Assembly (NCBI GenBank): GCA_013423325.1
Contig: BLJB01000214.1
Coordinates: 26,818-90,817, forward strand
Source of the DNA: Usnea hakonensis
Lineage: Eukaryota; Ascomycota; Lecanoromycetes; Lecanorales; Parmeliaceae
Reading direction: 5' to 3'
Length of the DNA: 64,000 bases
Below the pieces are notes generated by a model. The model ran no database searches and was not told the DNA's origin. It worked only from the letters and a program-made list of their open reading frames with translations. The translations under genes were made by a program, and so were the position numbers. Shown in pieces: positions 42,720-55,379 of the stretch (its first letter is position 1; each line of letters opens with the position of its first letter).

Positions 42720-45700
42720 CTTTACGCCTGCGAAGTGTCGTAGTGCCGTCGTCTTCTGTGAAGGTCTCTTAGATCAATTTTCGCTCCGTTGGCGAGTAAG
42801 ACCTCCATTGCTGCATGATGTTATGAACGTTCCCCTTGGTTGTCCTGGACATCGATGTCTGATGCCGGTATTTCAATGTCCAGCAGTGCCTTGACTCGTG
42901 GCGCGCCACCAACCGCTAGATGTAGTATAGCATCGCCTTGTATTTTTGTGATCCCCCAGGCAGCCCCACTGTTGACCAGCCGCCGAAAGATATGTTGGTG
43001 CTCCGAATCCTCTTGGAGAGCTGCAAGGAATTGGGGACTGGGGAGGACTGATCAAAGGATCAGCAGAATTATCGATCCAATGACACAAATGTTTCGAAAT
43101 TGTTTGACGTGGATCATCCGTAATCTGGATTGGGAGCTGGTGGACGCCTTAACTTCATGTCATCGCGAGACTGTCACCGTAATGATAAATGTATTGTAAA
43201 CGCGCTTTGAACCTGTTCTGGGAGGATGCAGCTACTTGCAGCAAATTACTTCAGGAGCCTTGGAGTACGATAATCGAAGCACCTGCAATCACAAGACCCT
43301 CTGCTGCAGTGCGACAACCTTTGTCCACTGTTAATAGGTGAGGCGTGTGGCGCTCTTTTTCCTTGACATCTTCGTCCGCTTCAAAAGACATTTCAAGTTC
43401 CACGATGTCGGATTTACCAAGAGCCGAAGAACCCTTAAGCACCCAATCTGCGTCCTTGCAGGATTTTTGAGCTCCTCGTACGTATGAAGGAATGTCCAGC
43501 TTTCTGTTGCATAGGCATGCAGACCAGAATTCCCTATTCGTAGACTTAGGAGTTCTGTCGTGGTCCAAAATCGTTTTGACAATGGATGCATGATTCAAGC
43601 AGAAACTATGAAAAGGTGCAGTGTTTCCGTTGCCATCTTCAGTCCTGATATCAGTTCCACCCGTCCACAAATTCAGAACTTGCGGCCCGATGGAACGCGG
43701 CTCCAGTTTCTTCATCTTTGGCGTTGAGGTCGACGTCAGAGAAGGCCAGCGCTTCCTTTTCTGATAGCAGGCTCAGCAATACCTAAGTTCACACACCGCA
43801 TGATCGCCCTGAAGCCACGATTTTCCGGTCCTTGCGTAGACAGAAGTATGCAAGGCCGCGAAGAGGAGATAGGATGCTAGGTTCCCGTAAGTGAGGTTTA
43901 TGAGTGAGTAGAAGGAATGGTAGGCGGTGATGGCGATATTGTGAGCATCGTTCCAGGCAAACTTTGTGAAAATGGCATTGAAGGCGCAGAGGAGCGGAGA
44001 GGTAGGGGGAAGAAGGGAATTTAGCGCCAATCGGCTCGAGGGGGTGGGTGGAACTCAGCGGACCTGCTCTTGCTTTTTTCGAACGTGAAATAGGGGGGTT
44101 AATGGAGGTTATACGCTTGTGTTCCGCTGTCAGCAGTGCTTTGCGTTTACGCCGTCGCGTTATATAGGTCAGACCTTGAAGCCACCACCCTATATCATCT
44201 GGCCGCCTAGATCCTTACACTAATGCCACGGGGAGGAGCCGCCGTGCGAGAACGAAAACGTCTGATTCCTTTCGGTAGATGAGGTTTGTAAGGCGGGAGA
44301 AGATGACGAAAGCGTGTCTAGTGGTGAAGGTAGTTGACCGGACTGCTTTGACTTGTCAGTGACCCGTTTGAGCAAGGCCTTGAGTATTTGTCCCATCGCA
44401 AATGATGGACAACCATGGACTGGCGAATGGTTTGAGATATTGAGCGAGCATCTCGATATTGGGTCTGCACAGTACTTGCGAATGCCTTTGGCGTGTCTAG
44501 AAACGCAAGAATTTCACGCTCAAGTGTCGGGTCCATTGCTTCACCTCAAGCATGATCACTCCAGTAGTGGACAGGGTATTCGATGAATTGAATGCACTCT
44601 AGACGTTTAGAGAAGAGTCCCGTCGTTGCAAGAGGATCTCTGACACCCAGATCCTCATCTGCCGAGTCGTGTCTAGGTCGCAAGGTATTTGTGAGGATCG
44701 TCAATGCGAGTTATTGAAGGACGTGTCTCGTGAGTTCGATATGAGCATCTTGGAAGTATCGGCAGCGATGAAAGCTACAAATTCAGTAGTCTCAAAGGGC
44801 CCACTCTTATTGCAAAGAATTGCTGAGCTGTCTGATGGACCCTTCTGCTCGGGTTGTTAGCCATCGTCAAGCCCGCATACGAACGAATAAGAGGATTGAT
44901 ATTCGCGAGACACTCCTCATCAATAGTCTTGTCCCCCTCTTTTAGTCGTAAGTTTAGCCCCCCTTGTATCATGTCAGGCGTCACTGTCCTGATCACTGTA
45001 ACGATTCATGAACAAGCATCTTATCCATATCTTTGGCAGCTCGTGCAATGGCTTCACACAGACATCTCAGGGTTGCCTCACCTGCCAGAGAGGCTAGTTA
45101 TAGCGTAGCTATAAGGGAACTGCAATACTTCAGTATGATCGGCCATCACAGAGGCTTGTCTCAGATAGGCAGACGTCTTGCCCGCCCGATGAAAAGTGAT
45201 CATTCTGAAGTGACACCGCTTGCCGTTCGGATTGTGAATTCCCGCCATGGCCTAAGAGTCCATCCTTGACCCGCTGGCAGACAAAGCGTTCAATACCATC
45301 AGCTGTAGCCCAAACTCCGATCTCATCTGCGTGTGTGAAGACGGTTTCGACTAAACAAGGAGTCTCTAGGAGTCATGATTGAATCTCGGTGGAAGCTATT
45401 GAAATCCGGATATTTAAAAGCGCGGAGAAATTCACCCAGATTTCGGCCTACTAAAGAACACTCTTTCAGGGCATCTACCGCCACACAAACCACGGGGTGC
45501 CTGCAGGTTTACTTAGGACTATCGATAGGGTTGCTCTTGGGGTTTACTCTGTGCGTTGTGTAGTTTGTTTCTTGTTTGTTACCTCCTACTTCCAGTTCCC
45601 AAAAGTGTAGATTAACCTTGTCGGCTACGTGGGGTTTGGGTCTAAAGTTACATGTACAGGGTGCAAGACCAGGTTTCTACTCTCTTTACTCTCTCATACG

Positions 45701-46720
45701 CATAGTTAAGCCTTCAGCTTATTGTTGCCTATGCTTTGTTCCAATCTGTCAAGCTAGGCTCTCACTAACAGATTTAATCACCCAAATGTTCCCCAGATTG
45801 ATACTGCCTTCTTTGTAATTCCGGTGATTCCATCTCTTTATTGTAAACCTTGAGGCCATTCTACCTCGCTATTCCCACTCATGTAGGCCCTATTGCTAGT
45901 TGTTTTCCAAGCCAAGGAAGACGTCAAGTCCGATCAACCGTGAACAGCGTTATCGAGAGGTCAATGATGACGGATTAAACGTAATGTGCTTGGGTAGCAT
46001 CGTAAAGACCGATATCTCTTTCCATAGGGCGCGCACGGGTATCAAGTAGTCGTACCCTCATCGAAATAGTCTATCTTCTCCAATAACTCGTCGCTATACA
46101 GGTAAGTCTTACTGTAGATGATTAGTATCGAACGTCGATCTTAAAAGCCGTAGCATTATCATGGTGAATGATTGCCCACTAGATAGCATATCCATCGCGG
46201 TAACACATTTGACGGTTACTCTTGGAAAAATCTGACCAAGAAATTGTGCTGCCACTGCGTCTTCTAGCCTTCTGTGAGGCGTCGGCTGTTGGTGACGTGT
46301 CGACTGTTGAAGCTAAACGCGTCCACATCATTTGGCTTTTCTTTAAGTACGAGTAGTAGAAGGTTCGTGACCAGCACCGAGTATAGGTAGGTCTCATTGA
46401 TGGCCTGTGTGATAAGGAGTGTGCTTCGTATACAAGGCTCCCGCCTCTTCAGCCAGTGAATCCCGACTTTGGGAGAATTCTCTCTAAATGCTAGCAAGAA
46501 AGCTTGCTAAAGTTTGTAGCTCTTCCAGCTTGTAATAGCGATGGATAGGACCAAATTCTATACCCAGCTGATCGGCTAGCGAAGGGCGAAGGATCTTGAC
46601 GATGGATGACCCCATACAACATCGTGAGGTCATGTACGCAGTGTTGGTGGGCATAGCTTAATTTGTGACGGTCTTACCAGAGCCAGCTGCTGCCAAGCGA
46701 AGGACTGAGGAAATTGGTAG
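42720..46720 (-). pseudogene. Decayed NACHT-ankyrin (STAND/NLR-like) gene
   Basis: Pieces in N-to-C order on the minus strand, in different frames and split by stops: a Walker A P-loop LRLAAAGSGKTV (about 46667-46702), then RYYKLEELQTLASFLLAFRE; a winged-helix-like end of the NTPase module (44775-44996: INPLIRSYAGLTMANNPSRR, then VHQTAQQFF); then ankyrin repeats from about 43740 to 42720. The latter include GGTDIRTEDGNGNTAPFHSF, GKSDIVELEMSF, LVNSGAAWGITKIQGDAILH, LAVGGAPRVKALLDIE and MEVLLANGAKIDLRD. The order P-loop, winged helix, ankyrin is that of fungal NLR-like proteins. Exact ends are unknown and the link between pieces is inferred. Confidence 0.55.
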
Positions 46721-48669
46721 GGACGGCGGTCAGGTAGCCTGAGTCCGAGCCGATGTAGAGAATGCATACGTTAGAATGGAGGTAAGGGAGGATAGATTCC
46801 GAGGCCGTGCGTTCATGTACGGGGCGGAGATGGTTGTGCTGAAGCTAATGGCTTGAGGGCAGTCGCGGTAGGGAGAGGCGGGCGTGTAGTAAGCACGGTC
46901 GACCTAGTAGAGCGGTATCATTCATCGATTTCCGTTAGTTAGCAGGGCTAATATAGTGTAGAGGGACCGCAGTAGATGAAAGACAGATCGGAAGAGATTT
47001 GGGAGAGCTACCATCAGCTACTCAGTAAGTCACAGAGTTGCTATCTTCATTCACCGATTCTGTAGCACCACAAGATGTCTTGTTTGCCTTCCCTCCCAGC
47101 TTTGAAGTCTTCCGAGCTCAGCGAACAGTCTCCGGTTGGCAAAGACAACCAGCTAGACCAAGCCAGTCTGTGATCGACGCTCAGGCAAGCCCCCATCGTA
47201 GTGAGCGTCGTCAAAGATGTTGGAAGCTCTTAGAGCAATTCTAGAATGAGTCGGCAAAGAGTCCAGCAGGAAGGGAAGCCGAATGTGAAAAAAATGTTCC
47301 GTTAAGACAAATAAATCACTTGAAACAACTGAACGGGCTGATTGCCTTAAGGCCGGGTAAATGCAACTAGGGCAAATCCGTAAGTACCTTACACCGCTAA
47401 GAGGTCTATGGCAAACAGGAGGCATCACAAGCCTCAGAGAATAGATGAATGTCTTCCAGATTGTTACCTCTTTAACTTATCTTGAAAATATTACCTCCAT
47501 CACATTTAATAGAGGGGTACCTCCTCCCAGATCAGCCTCCCACAAAGCGAGTCCGAACCCATCTTTAAATTTGACAGGATTCGCAGGATCCCTCCTCAAA
47601 CCCGACAACGATCTCCTAAAGCAACCATTTCTCTGTCCTTCCTTCCATATCCAGGATCGATTGCTGCCGTCCAAGTACTGTGTTCTAAACATCTTCTCAT
47701 AGGATGCTGTCCCATGAATCGCGAGCTGCTCTTGGATTCTCAAGGAGCGGAGTCCCGCTGCTCGCTCAGACATCCTAAATGAAGCCTCTTGCTGATTCAA
47801 TACTAGTACCGCGTTTATCCTTGACCCAAGAGGTGACAGATAAGGGATATGGCTGAACGAGACTATGTTGTCGCCCACAGGACCTCCTACCTAAGAACCT
47901 GCCGCAAGCTCGAGTTCTCGCTTTTGGGTGTAACGCCGACGTTCACCATCTCTCGTTAATGCCTGCCTCAAACAATACTATCAAGGGTCACGCGAAAAAC
48001 CCGGCAGCAAGTCTCACCGGGCTCAGACTTGGGAAAAATCAAAAAGCGGCACGTTCAATCGTATGTGTGACTCTCAGCCTCGGTGGCCTGGTCTGTCCAG
48101 AGGTATTTCGCCGTCCCGAAGACATAATGCTTGGACGACTGGAGCGAACAAGCTTTATGAACGGCGGGCGGCGCATCGCCTTTCCTGGAACATCCCATCA
48201 AGGTCCAGACAACGGAAAGTGGGTTGGGTTCGGGAAGAACTTACTCTCGACAATTTCACAGAAACTAGTGCGGATATACTCAAAGAGTTGGAGCAGAGTT
48301 CCGAGACATTGATGAAGCTCGGGGTTACATTTCCAAAACGGCTCTCAGATTGGGTAGAGAAGCCGAAGACCAGGGTCGAGACTGTTTTTGTTCTCTGAAA
48401 AGCTCGCTCCAAGCCTTGGCGGTAACCCTTTGGTAGGGTACGTCAATCTCAATCAATCGAACTGGACAGCATGCTCTTGCAAGCAAGACTTGCCTGACAA
48501 AGCGGCCAGGGCGAGAAACGTGGTGGACGACCTCCTAAACAGGCGTGGTAACCCACATCATGGAGCTCGATTCAGTGGTAGAGATTGTGACATTCGCTAA
48601 AACATCATGATGCTAGAAAAAACCTTTTCGAAGAGGCTGTTTGGTGCCAATCGAGGGCCGGTAGCAATG
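46721..48669. other. Gene-poor region
   Basis: The minus-strand frame 47477-47878 (133 codons) and the plus-strand frame 48063-48398 (containing REELTLDNFTETSADILKEL) look partly coding, but neither has a known domain or good splice partners. They could be further remnants. No RNA gene is seen. Confidence 0.3.
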
Positions 48670-49076
48670 CTAAGGATCACCAATTTTTTGAGGGCCGACT
48701 TGCCGAGGTGGGAGACCTTCTTGAAGGACCGGGGTGGCCTACATCTACTACGCCATGTCGCAGATTGGCAAATCTAGCATAGTTGAACCGATGCCCCTCG
48801 GAACCCGGTACGTGGCGGTGTCTCTTCGACAACACCAGGCTGTCTTCCAGGAGGGGTCTCAGGGATCAAGTCTGGATTGGCGATTTGGAATGTGTCTTCT
48901 ACAAATGCGTGGTATCCACGGCGAACACCGGCAGGCTGGGTGACGCATTTTGCACGAGCATTGGGGGATTTTGCAACAGACTCGGACTTGGGACGAAAGG
49001 TCTTTTTGCCCCTACGGGAGGTGCAGGGAGCGGCGGCGGTAGGAACAGTAGCGATCGAATTAGCACCGCCAGCCAT
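48670..49076 (-). CDS. Small hypothetical protein, two exons
   Basis: Exon 1 (48812-49076) starts MAGGANSIATVPTAAAPCTS with coding-like use of third-position C and T and a good start context (GTCATGG). A GTACCG donor and a TTCAAG acceptor join exon 2 (48670-48719), ending GLPPRQVGPQKIGDP, for 104 residues. The protein is basic and proline/threonine-rich (KKTFRPKSESVAKSPNA, VVEETPP). I do not recognise it. The single-exon version would end at a different stop, so the 3' part is uncertain. Confidence 0.38.
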
Positions 49077-50158
49077 GACAGCGGTATGATTGGGTAATAT
49101 GTGCGAAAGGTGTGTACTTGTGGTAACCGCGCAGATGGCTAATGATGTGCATGTAGGAAGGATACGAAGCAGACGATTATTTCAGCTATCACGGAAAACT
49201 TGCAATAATTCTGAAAGAGATGGACCGGCTGAAGGAGAACTGCAGGCGAGGAAGCAGTATATATGGCATCCTCACGTACTGTGTCTCCGCCATGGCCATG
49301 GCTGAACCGTGCGTTCCACCCATGCCTGAAACCATGGTTTCGAACCATATTTCCACCCCATGCATGGAATCACAGGAGACTATACATGACACGAAATGTA
49401 CGATATACGAAATGTGGAATCACTCACCCTCAGTCCTACCGTGGGGAACCATGGTCGAAGAGAGGAGACTCACCTAGCATAGATGACGCCCGAGGAGTCG
49501 GCGAGCTTGCGAGACTTTCCAAACCTGTCAATCAAGGCTGACCACGGTCGAATACGCAGATTCAGCGACGACACAGATGGAAATACTCAAAGAGTAGCTG
49601 AAGTTCTCGGAAGACAGGTAGAAGAGCCAGAGGAAGAAGGGAGGATAGAGGATAATGCTTCTGTATCCTCAATGTGTGCCTTGCCACGATAAGAAGCTGA
49701 ATCTTTATGCCAGTCCCCCAATATCAAAATCAGTGCCACATTTGAAGGCAACAACAAGGGTTCCCACTGTGGGATATACAAGTCGAGGCAGTGGCGGGTG
49801 CGATCTGATCTTGAGAAGATCTCTTCAGGCGTACAGAGGATCGAGGGTCAGCCAAGGTAGTAAGCGTTGGCTAGATGATGTATACTACACGAGCAAGATC
49901 CTGCATTCCTTTTGACCATACCACTCAAGTCGCTCCTTCTATATGGATATGGATAAGCACCTACCTTACTTCTTACTTCGGACGGAAATCTATGTCACGC
50001 CAAGATTTTGCCAAGCCTCTGATTCTCTAGGACAAAGAAATCACCCTCCCTACTCTGTCTGAACGTCGTTGTTGCATTGAGGTTTGATAGAAGATCCCTA
50101 CAGTCTACTTATACGAGTACATCCAATTGATTTCATCATCAACTCAAAGCAAGCCACC
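49077..50158. other. Intergenic region
   Basis: No supported gene. Within 49290-49345 there are overlapping CCATGG-type words (CCATGGCCATGGCTG and ACCATGGTT). The last 200 bases hold the promoter of the EF-hand gene. Confidence 0.35.
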
Positions 50159-51047
50159 ATGCACTGCCACCTTCTCGTCCCCGTCGTCTCCCTTATCCTT
50201 CTCTCCTTGCTCTCCCCTGCTTCCTCCCACGGCCACCAAGTCCCCGTCTCAGACGACGCTGACTGGGCAACGCGTCATATGGCCGAAGAACATCATATTG
50301 CGAACCTCGATCCCTCCGCCTTCTTCACTCTGCACGACTACGACTCGTCCGGCCACTGGAGTTCCGATGAGATTCGCCGAACGTACGGATTGGATGATGA
50401 GAGCGCAAAGGGCGTGCCCCTGGAGAAAAAGACGAATGCTGTACAAGAGGTGATTGGCATATTTGATAAAGATGGCGATGGGGCTGTTAGTAGGGAAGAA
50501 TGGATGGATGGGTGGTTGAAAGATGGGAAAAGGTTGCCGGATTTTGGGGTAGGGTGTCCCATAATATTCTTGTGTGCATTCTAGGCTTGGGGTTGGAGAT
50601 AGGCCAAGCTGGCTAAGGATATCTTCGAATCGGATTGTCCAATTGCTTTCGCACTGCGAACGCCCGTAGGGTTTGCTTGGATTGGTCAAGTGCTCTTCGG
50701 TTGGATGCTCTTCAGCTCTTACTACGATGAATATGAAGACTATGCTAATCCAAGTTCCAAACGGCAGACTGGACCAGGGCATCATGGCGATGACGAGTAC
50801 GAGTACGAAATCCATCATTTCGAGAAGTTCCATGATGAGAGTAGGTCTCTCCGAACATTTCCCTTCTTTGCTATATTGACAGCGTCTTCCATGGACAGAT
50901 ACGAGAGAAGAGGACCTCACTCACCCTGAAGACATCGCTCACTTTCGAAAACACGATGAGATGGATGCTCAGGCCGATTACCAAGAGCAAATGGACCAAA
51001 TGCCTATCGTGGAACAGAACATACCTCAGAAGTTTCGGCGGTACTAG
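50159..51047 (+). CDS. Secretory-pathway EF-hand protein (Ssp120/nucleobindin-like)
   Basis: Three exons (50159-50548, 50768-50840, 50899-51047), with GTAGGG and GTAGGT donors, give 203 residues. A signal peptide is clear (MHCHLLVPVVSLILLSLLSP, then ASSHG). Two EF-hand loops follow: DYDSSGHWSSDE and DKDGDGAVSREE. The C-terminal part GHHGDDEYEYEIHHFEKFHD, then ENTREEDLTHPEDIAHFRKH and MPIVEQNIPQKFRRY, is that of fungal Ssp120-like calcium-binding proteins of the early secretory pathway, related to nucleobindin. The HFEKFHDE and THPEDIAHF blocks are the most diagnostic. The role is probably calcium-dependent cargo or chaperone function in the ER-Golgi; this is family knowledge, not seen in sequence. 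The first intron (219 nt) is long for this window. Confidence 0.88.
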
Positions 51048-51448
51048 AGGCTCCGGTAGTCATCGGATTTTCTACTTCACTCTCACCATCCTCTTTTGTT
51101 GGATCAAGTTCTGGGACGCTGCTGGTCAAAATGTCCTCGTTAACTACCCCGTGACTTACTACGTATTGTATCTAAGTCTTCTGGTGTTGATCAAAATGGG
51201 TGACCTGTGAGTTGAGCCGGCACGCTCAATTGTAGGCAGCTGCAATAATTGAGCTTGGGCCTCGTCCTACTCTTTACCAATTACTTATGCTTTGATTGTC
51301 TCGCGCTTCAGCGCTAATCTGCGATAAAATGTGCTCTCTTGACATTTTTCAATTTTTTTTTGGTAAATAATTGCGTACTATTCAAACACTGTCTTCTCAT
51401 TCAGAAGCTCTACAGCCTGTCTATTCTACTTCGTTCTGGTCACACAGC
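51048..51448. other. Intergenic
   Basis: The 3' region of the EF-hand gene and promoter of the next gene. A T run sits near 51353-51361. No gene is recognised. Confidence 0.4.
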
Positions 51449-52106
51449 ATGCATCTTTCTCGGACATCGCGGCTCTCCATCATTTCCGCCATCTTCGCCT
51501 CCTTTTGCATACTCTCTTGCGCAAATTCCACGTCTCTCACCTTCCGCAATGCGAGTTCCAAACATGAAATCTATCCCAACTCCGTGTCCAGCTCACTTTG
51601 CGACCCTTCTACCCTCCCTCAATCACAATCTTACAGGAAACGAGCCCTCACAAAAAGTATTTCTTACGGCTTGTGGGGCAACGGCTGGGCCTCGCGATCC
51701 TACACATACGTGAGAACCGAACTGGTCCTCCTTTCCTAGAAACTCTCCACTAATTCCCTACAAAACCCAGAGCGCCCTGGTCCCCGTCCTCCCCGCCGCA
51801 GCCCGGCTCTCCATCTTCTACGCCCGTATCCTGCTCTCCGCGGCCACCCACCAACGCACCCTCTCAGCCAGCACTCCAGCAGTGCAAAATGGCGTCGTAG
51901 GCCAAATGGTGCGTTTTCAGTTCGGTGGGCTGGAATTGAGGTTCTTCAGCGTGATGACGCACATACCCTGGAGCTTCGTGGCTACGGTGGTGACGCGGTT
52001 GAGGGCCATGACGGCGATGGGGTTTGTGGGGTTGCATGGATCCGTGTTTGTACATCACGCAACAGGAATTGTGGTGACAGTTACGCTATCGGCGGCAAGG
52101 GACTGA
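51449..52106 (+). CDS. Secreted orphan protein
   Basis: Two exons (51449-51709, 51771-52106) with a GTGAGA donor and CCCAG acceptor give 198 residues. A signal peptide is likely (MHLSRTSRLSIISAIFASFC, then ILSCANS). A dibasic RKR occurs near residue 65, followed by ALTKSISYGLWGNGWASRSY. The C-terminal half is hydrophobic and basic, with possible membrane-like stretches (LVPVLPAAARLSIFYARILL; FVGLHGSVFVHHATGIVVTV). I do not recognise a domain. The organisation (signal, propeptide, dibasic site) resembles processed secreted fungal proteins, but the two hydrophobic stretches leave membrane association open. Confidence 0.6.
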
Positions 52107-53635
52107 GAGAGGTGAAAGGGTACCTAGGTGAGGCGCGAGGCTTCTTTGCATGACTGAATCGCGTGTGGAAAAGTATCATTTTGGCGAGCCAGATCATATT
52201 TCTATTATTGTCACATTCAGGACCCTTTTTCGGCTTTTGAAAGTCTATGCGCGAGGTTTAAAACGATCCACATCCTTATATCATTACGCGAACATTGGCT
52301 GATTGAAGGGGGTAGATGCGTCGTGTGGAGTACTGCTGAGCGAAAAGCGACGTCCCTGTACAATTAGAGTAACTCGGGAATTGCGCCATCATCTTCTGTG
52401 TGCTTGGTGGGTTGGAGTCCAAGAAGAATTTCTATGAGTATTCGAGCATGGTTATGTGTTTGCTCAAGAACGTAAGTATAGCTGTGGCAATCTATTGGCG
52501 CGATAACCGCTCGAGTCAGGGAGAGGAAAAAGATTCTGTACCCACGATTCCAGATGGGATGACGTCATTCAGGCTTCGAAGAACAGATGAACTTTCTGCA
52601 AGCTGACGATCTACAGCGAAAAGAACTTGTGGTGCATTTAGGATGATATATTCCGGATGGAGTCTGCTCAAGTCCTGATGTCTTTGGTATACCATTTCCG
52701 GCTACGCCATTAAGGGTTGCTCAGGTATTCTCTAACGTCGAATTGAGAGGGAGCTCATGGCTAGAATTTGCATCATGTGGTCTACATCTGCATTGGAGTC
52801 GAGACTTTACATTGCAAAAGGCCATACTTACGGAGCACGCGCCAGAAAGGGCACGGGTTACAGGGCATGGTAACCAACCAGGGATCGCTCATGCAGCGGC
52901 ACTTGTTTCCACGAGTCTGATCAGACTATCAATAGTATCTGATGAATTACCATTCTCTTCGGTCATACTCCTAATCGTGACGGGGAAATCCTATACACGA
53001 AAAAAAGACAAAGCCATTATATGATCGAAAGTATAGCTGGCAATACGTCTTTTCACAGACGGGCATTTGTGTCGATTGACAAGAGCACTCATGATGACCC
53101 TCTTTAGGCAAATGGGATTTTATGTCTACCTACGATGCCATGATAAAATAATTTCCCTCGGAAATGCAAGAGTCATTGTATTTGTTTCAAATTGCTCTTC
53201 AGCCCTGAAAGGATAGGTTACCTCAGCCACAGCAGATGCTCGGGCATTTAAACATATTTTCCGGGTTTCGAAGGGTCATGAGGTGTGGGTCAATCTCCTG
53301 CACGGTCCGGGCTAACATCACCGTGCATGAGGGAATTTGAAACCGTTGTGAGCCCAGTCTTCACTACTCTCCTTTCGGACACCACGGGGTTTCTCCTTTT
53401 CACATTATCACTTTTGATCACCCTCTACAACACAACCGAGTTCACAACTTCCAAACCTCACTGCCTTCAATCTACCCTATCCTCATCCTTTTCCATAACC
53501 TGATAATCAGACTCTTACTATCCGTCTTTCAACTGACCAAGATACTCATTCACGCCAAACATCGTTACACAAAGAACAATTCTTTCCAAACCCACCCACT
53601 CTGCAAGACTTCTACCCTCCTCAATCCATCCAAAA
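52107..53635. other. 1.5-kb intergenic region
   Basis: No supported gene; short frames have no recognisable domains. The last 150 bases are C/A-rich, with a CATCCAAAA context at the next start codon. Confidence 0.4.
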
Positions 53636-54646
53636 ATGTCTGACACACCCATCGAAATCAACGACGATTCAGACCAGGATGTCCAACTCCTCGAGGTCCG
53701 CCAAAAGGAAACTTCAAAAATCTACCAAGGTTCCCAAGGCACCAACACCTCCCAACATGACCTCGCGATCCCGACCCCACCATCGCCCTCACGCAAGCCA
53801 CCTCACCGCTTCAGGATCCCTCTTCACAGCGATAGACCCAAACCCCAGCACGGGACCGCCATCACAACGGCCATCGACGAGGAAACAGAGGATGAGACAG
53901 AGTCCGAACCGGCCCCAGCCCCCACCGTCACCCTAACCAACAAATCAAACACGCTCCCGTATCCGCATAACCTGCCCACAGCTCACAACCACCCCACAGC
54001 AACCGGCCACCCCCCCCTCCGCGCCTTCCGCCCCATCCCCCCCTCCCCAACACCCTCCCAACCCAATAATCACCACCCCTACCCCACCAACCACCCCCCC
54101 CCTCCCCCCCCTCCCCCACCTCCTGGCCCCGCCTCCCCCGAACGACCCTCCGAACCGCACTACCACCCCCGCACGCACTTTGCCGGTTACGTCGGCTATT
54201 GGAACGACCGCACGGGCAGAGGACTGCTCGTGGACACGCGGAGGCCGTGCCAGCCGGGGCACATGGTCGGGCTCAGGGAGATTGCGGTGGCGGGGTATGG
54301 GGCGTTGGTGGCGGGTAGTTTGTTGGAGTGGGAGTATGATGAGGGGGTGGTGAGGAAGGTGTGGGTTTATGGCGGGTGTGATGTTGTGTTGTGAGTTGTT
54401 CCTTTTTTTTTTTTTGTGCTTGTTTTTGTTTCTTTCTGTCTTCCTTTTTCCCTGGCGGGTCCTGGCGGGGAAAGGGACGTTGAGGGGTTGGATGGTTCGA
54501 GTGAGTGAGGGGTTTGAGTCGAGTGAGTGATTAGCTAACCGGTTTTACGTTTCCCGTCTAGGTACAAAGATGCTTGGAATGATAAAATCAAGTATCCGTA
54601 CATGTACCTCGAGAGGGAGGAGGGATATACGCCCGAGATCAGGTGA
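53636..54646 (+). CDS. Proline-rich hypothetical protein with conserved C-terminus
   Basis: Two exons (53636-54390, 54562-54646), with a GTGAGT donor and a GTCTAG acceptor, give 279 residues. The N-terminal 170 residues are low-complexity and acidic to proline-rich, with a run of more than ten prolines at about 150-165. The C-terminal 110 residues look folded: FAGYVGYWNDRTGRGLLVDT, then RRPCQPGHMVGLREIAVAGY, then SLLEWEYDEGVVRKVWVYGG, and across the intron YKDAWNDKIKYPYMYLEREE. I do not recognise it. A poly-T run sits in the intron just after the donor. Confidence 0.6.
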
Positions 54647-55379
54647 GGAGTGGAGATGATCGCATGGAGGTTTCAGCAGAGGGGCCCAGTGATTGGAAAG
54701 GGTTGCTGAATCAAGACGTGGATAGCATGCGGCGGTACTACTTAGGGAGCAGGGAGTCGGTTGTCGTGTACCTACCCAGGCGGTAGCTTTTTCTTGCGAT
54801 GACAGCTTTTTCGTGCGATGATTTATTCTTGCGATGATTGGGGAAGGAAGGGGAAGTCATTTATGGCATCGGGGGGCATGAGTGGGGCCCCCATTTGGTC
54901 AGATCTTGCGGTCATGCGATGGATATCAACTTGCGATTGTTTAACTCATGCGTCATAGGAACGAATGGATATCTGTTCGTGAATTTCGTTATTGCCATCC
55001 TCGATGACATACATGCAAGTGTTACAGCGCTCTGAGAAAGACCGTCCATCACAAATCGTGAATCAAATCCATCGATGTTTGCCTTCATGGCATTGGAGAG
55101 AAAATCTCATAAACGCATCAGCGCAGTAAGCAGGAGTTCCATGCTCGTAGTTGTAGCTCGTAGGTTGTAGATAAGGAATGTGAAGAATCTTCGTATGCTT
55201 GCAGTCGTAGTTCGTAGTTGGTAGATAAAGGAATGTGAAGAACCTTAGAACCTGGCTTCAGAGTCAATAGTCATTGCATCCTCGTGTGGATTTCTGTGGT
55301 CAAGACCGCGCCTGTCTGGTTGCTTTGAGGTACTCACAAAGAAAAGGACGCGGATTTCTCGCGCATCATGGCAAGAAAC
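54647..55379. other. Intergenic with short repeats
   Basis: Around 54795-54840 the word TTGCGATGA occurs twice, with a TGCGATGA copy between them. At about 55143-55248 two imperfect units share a TCGTAG...TTGTAGATAAGGAATG-like core followed by GTGAAGAA. No gene is recognised. Confidence 0.45.

Noticed and set aside
43773..44030. Hydrophobic minus-strand frame of 85 codons
   Set aside because: It lies between parts of the NACHT-ankyrin relic and has no recognisable features; it may be a relic fragment but this cannot be supported.
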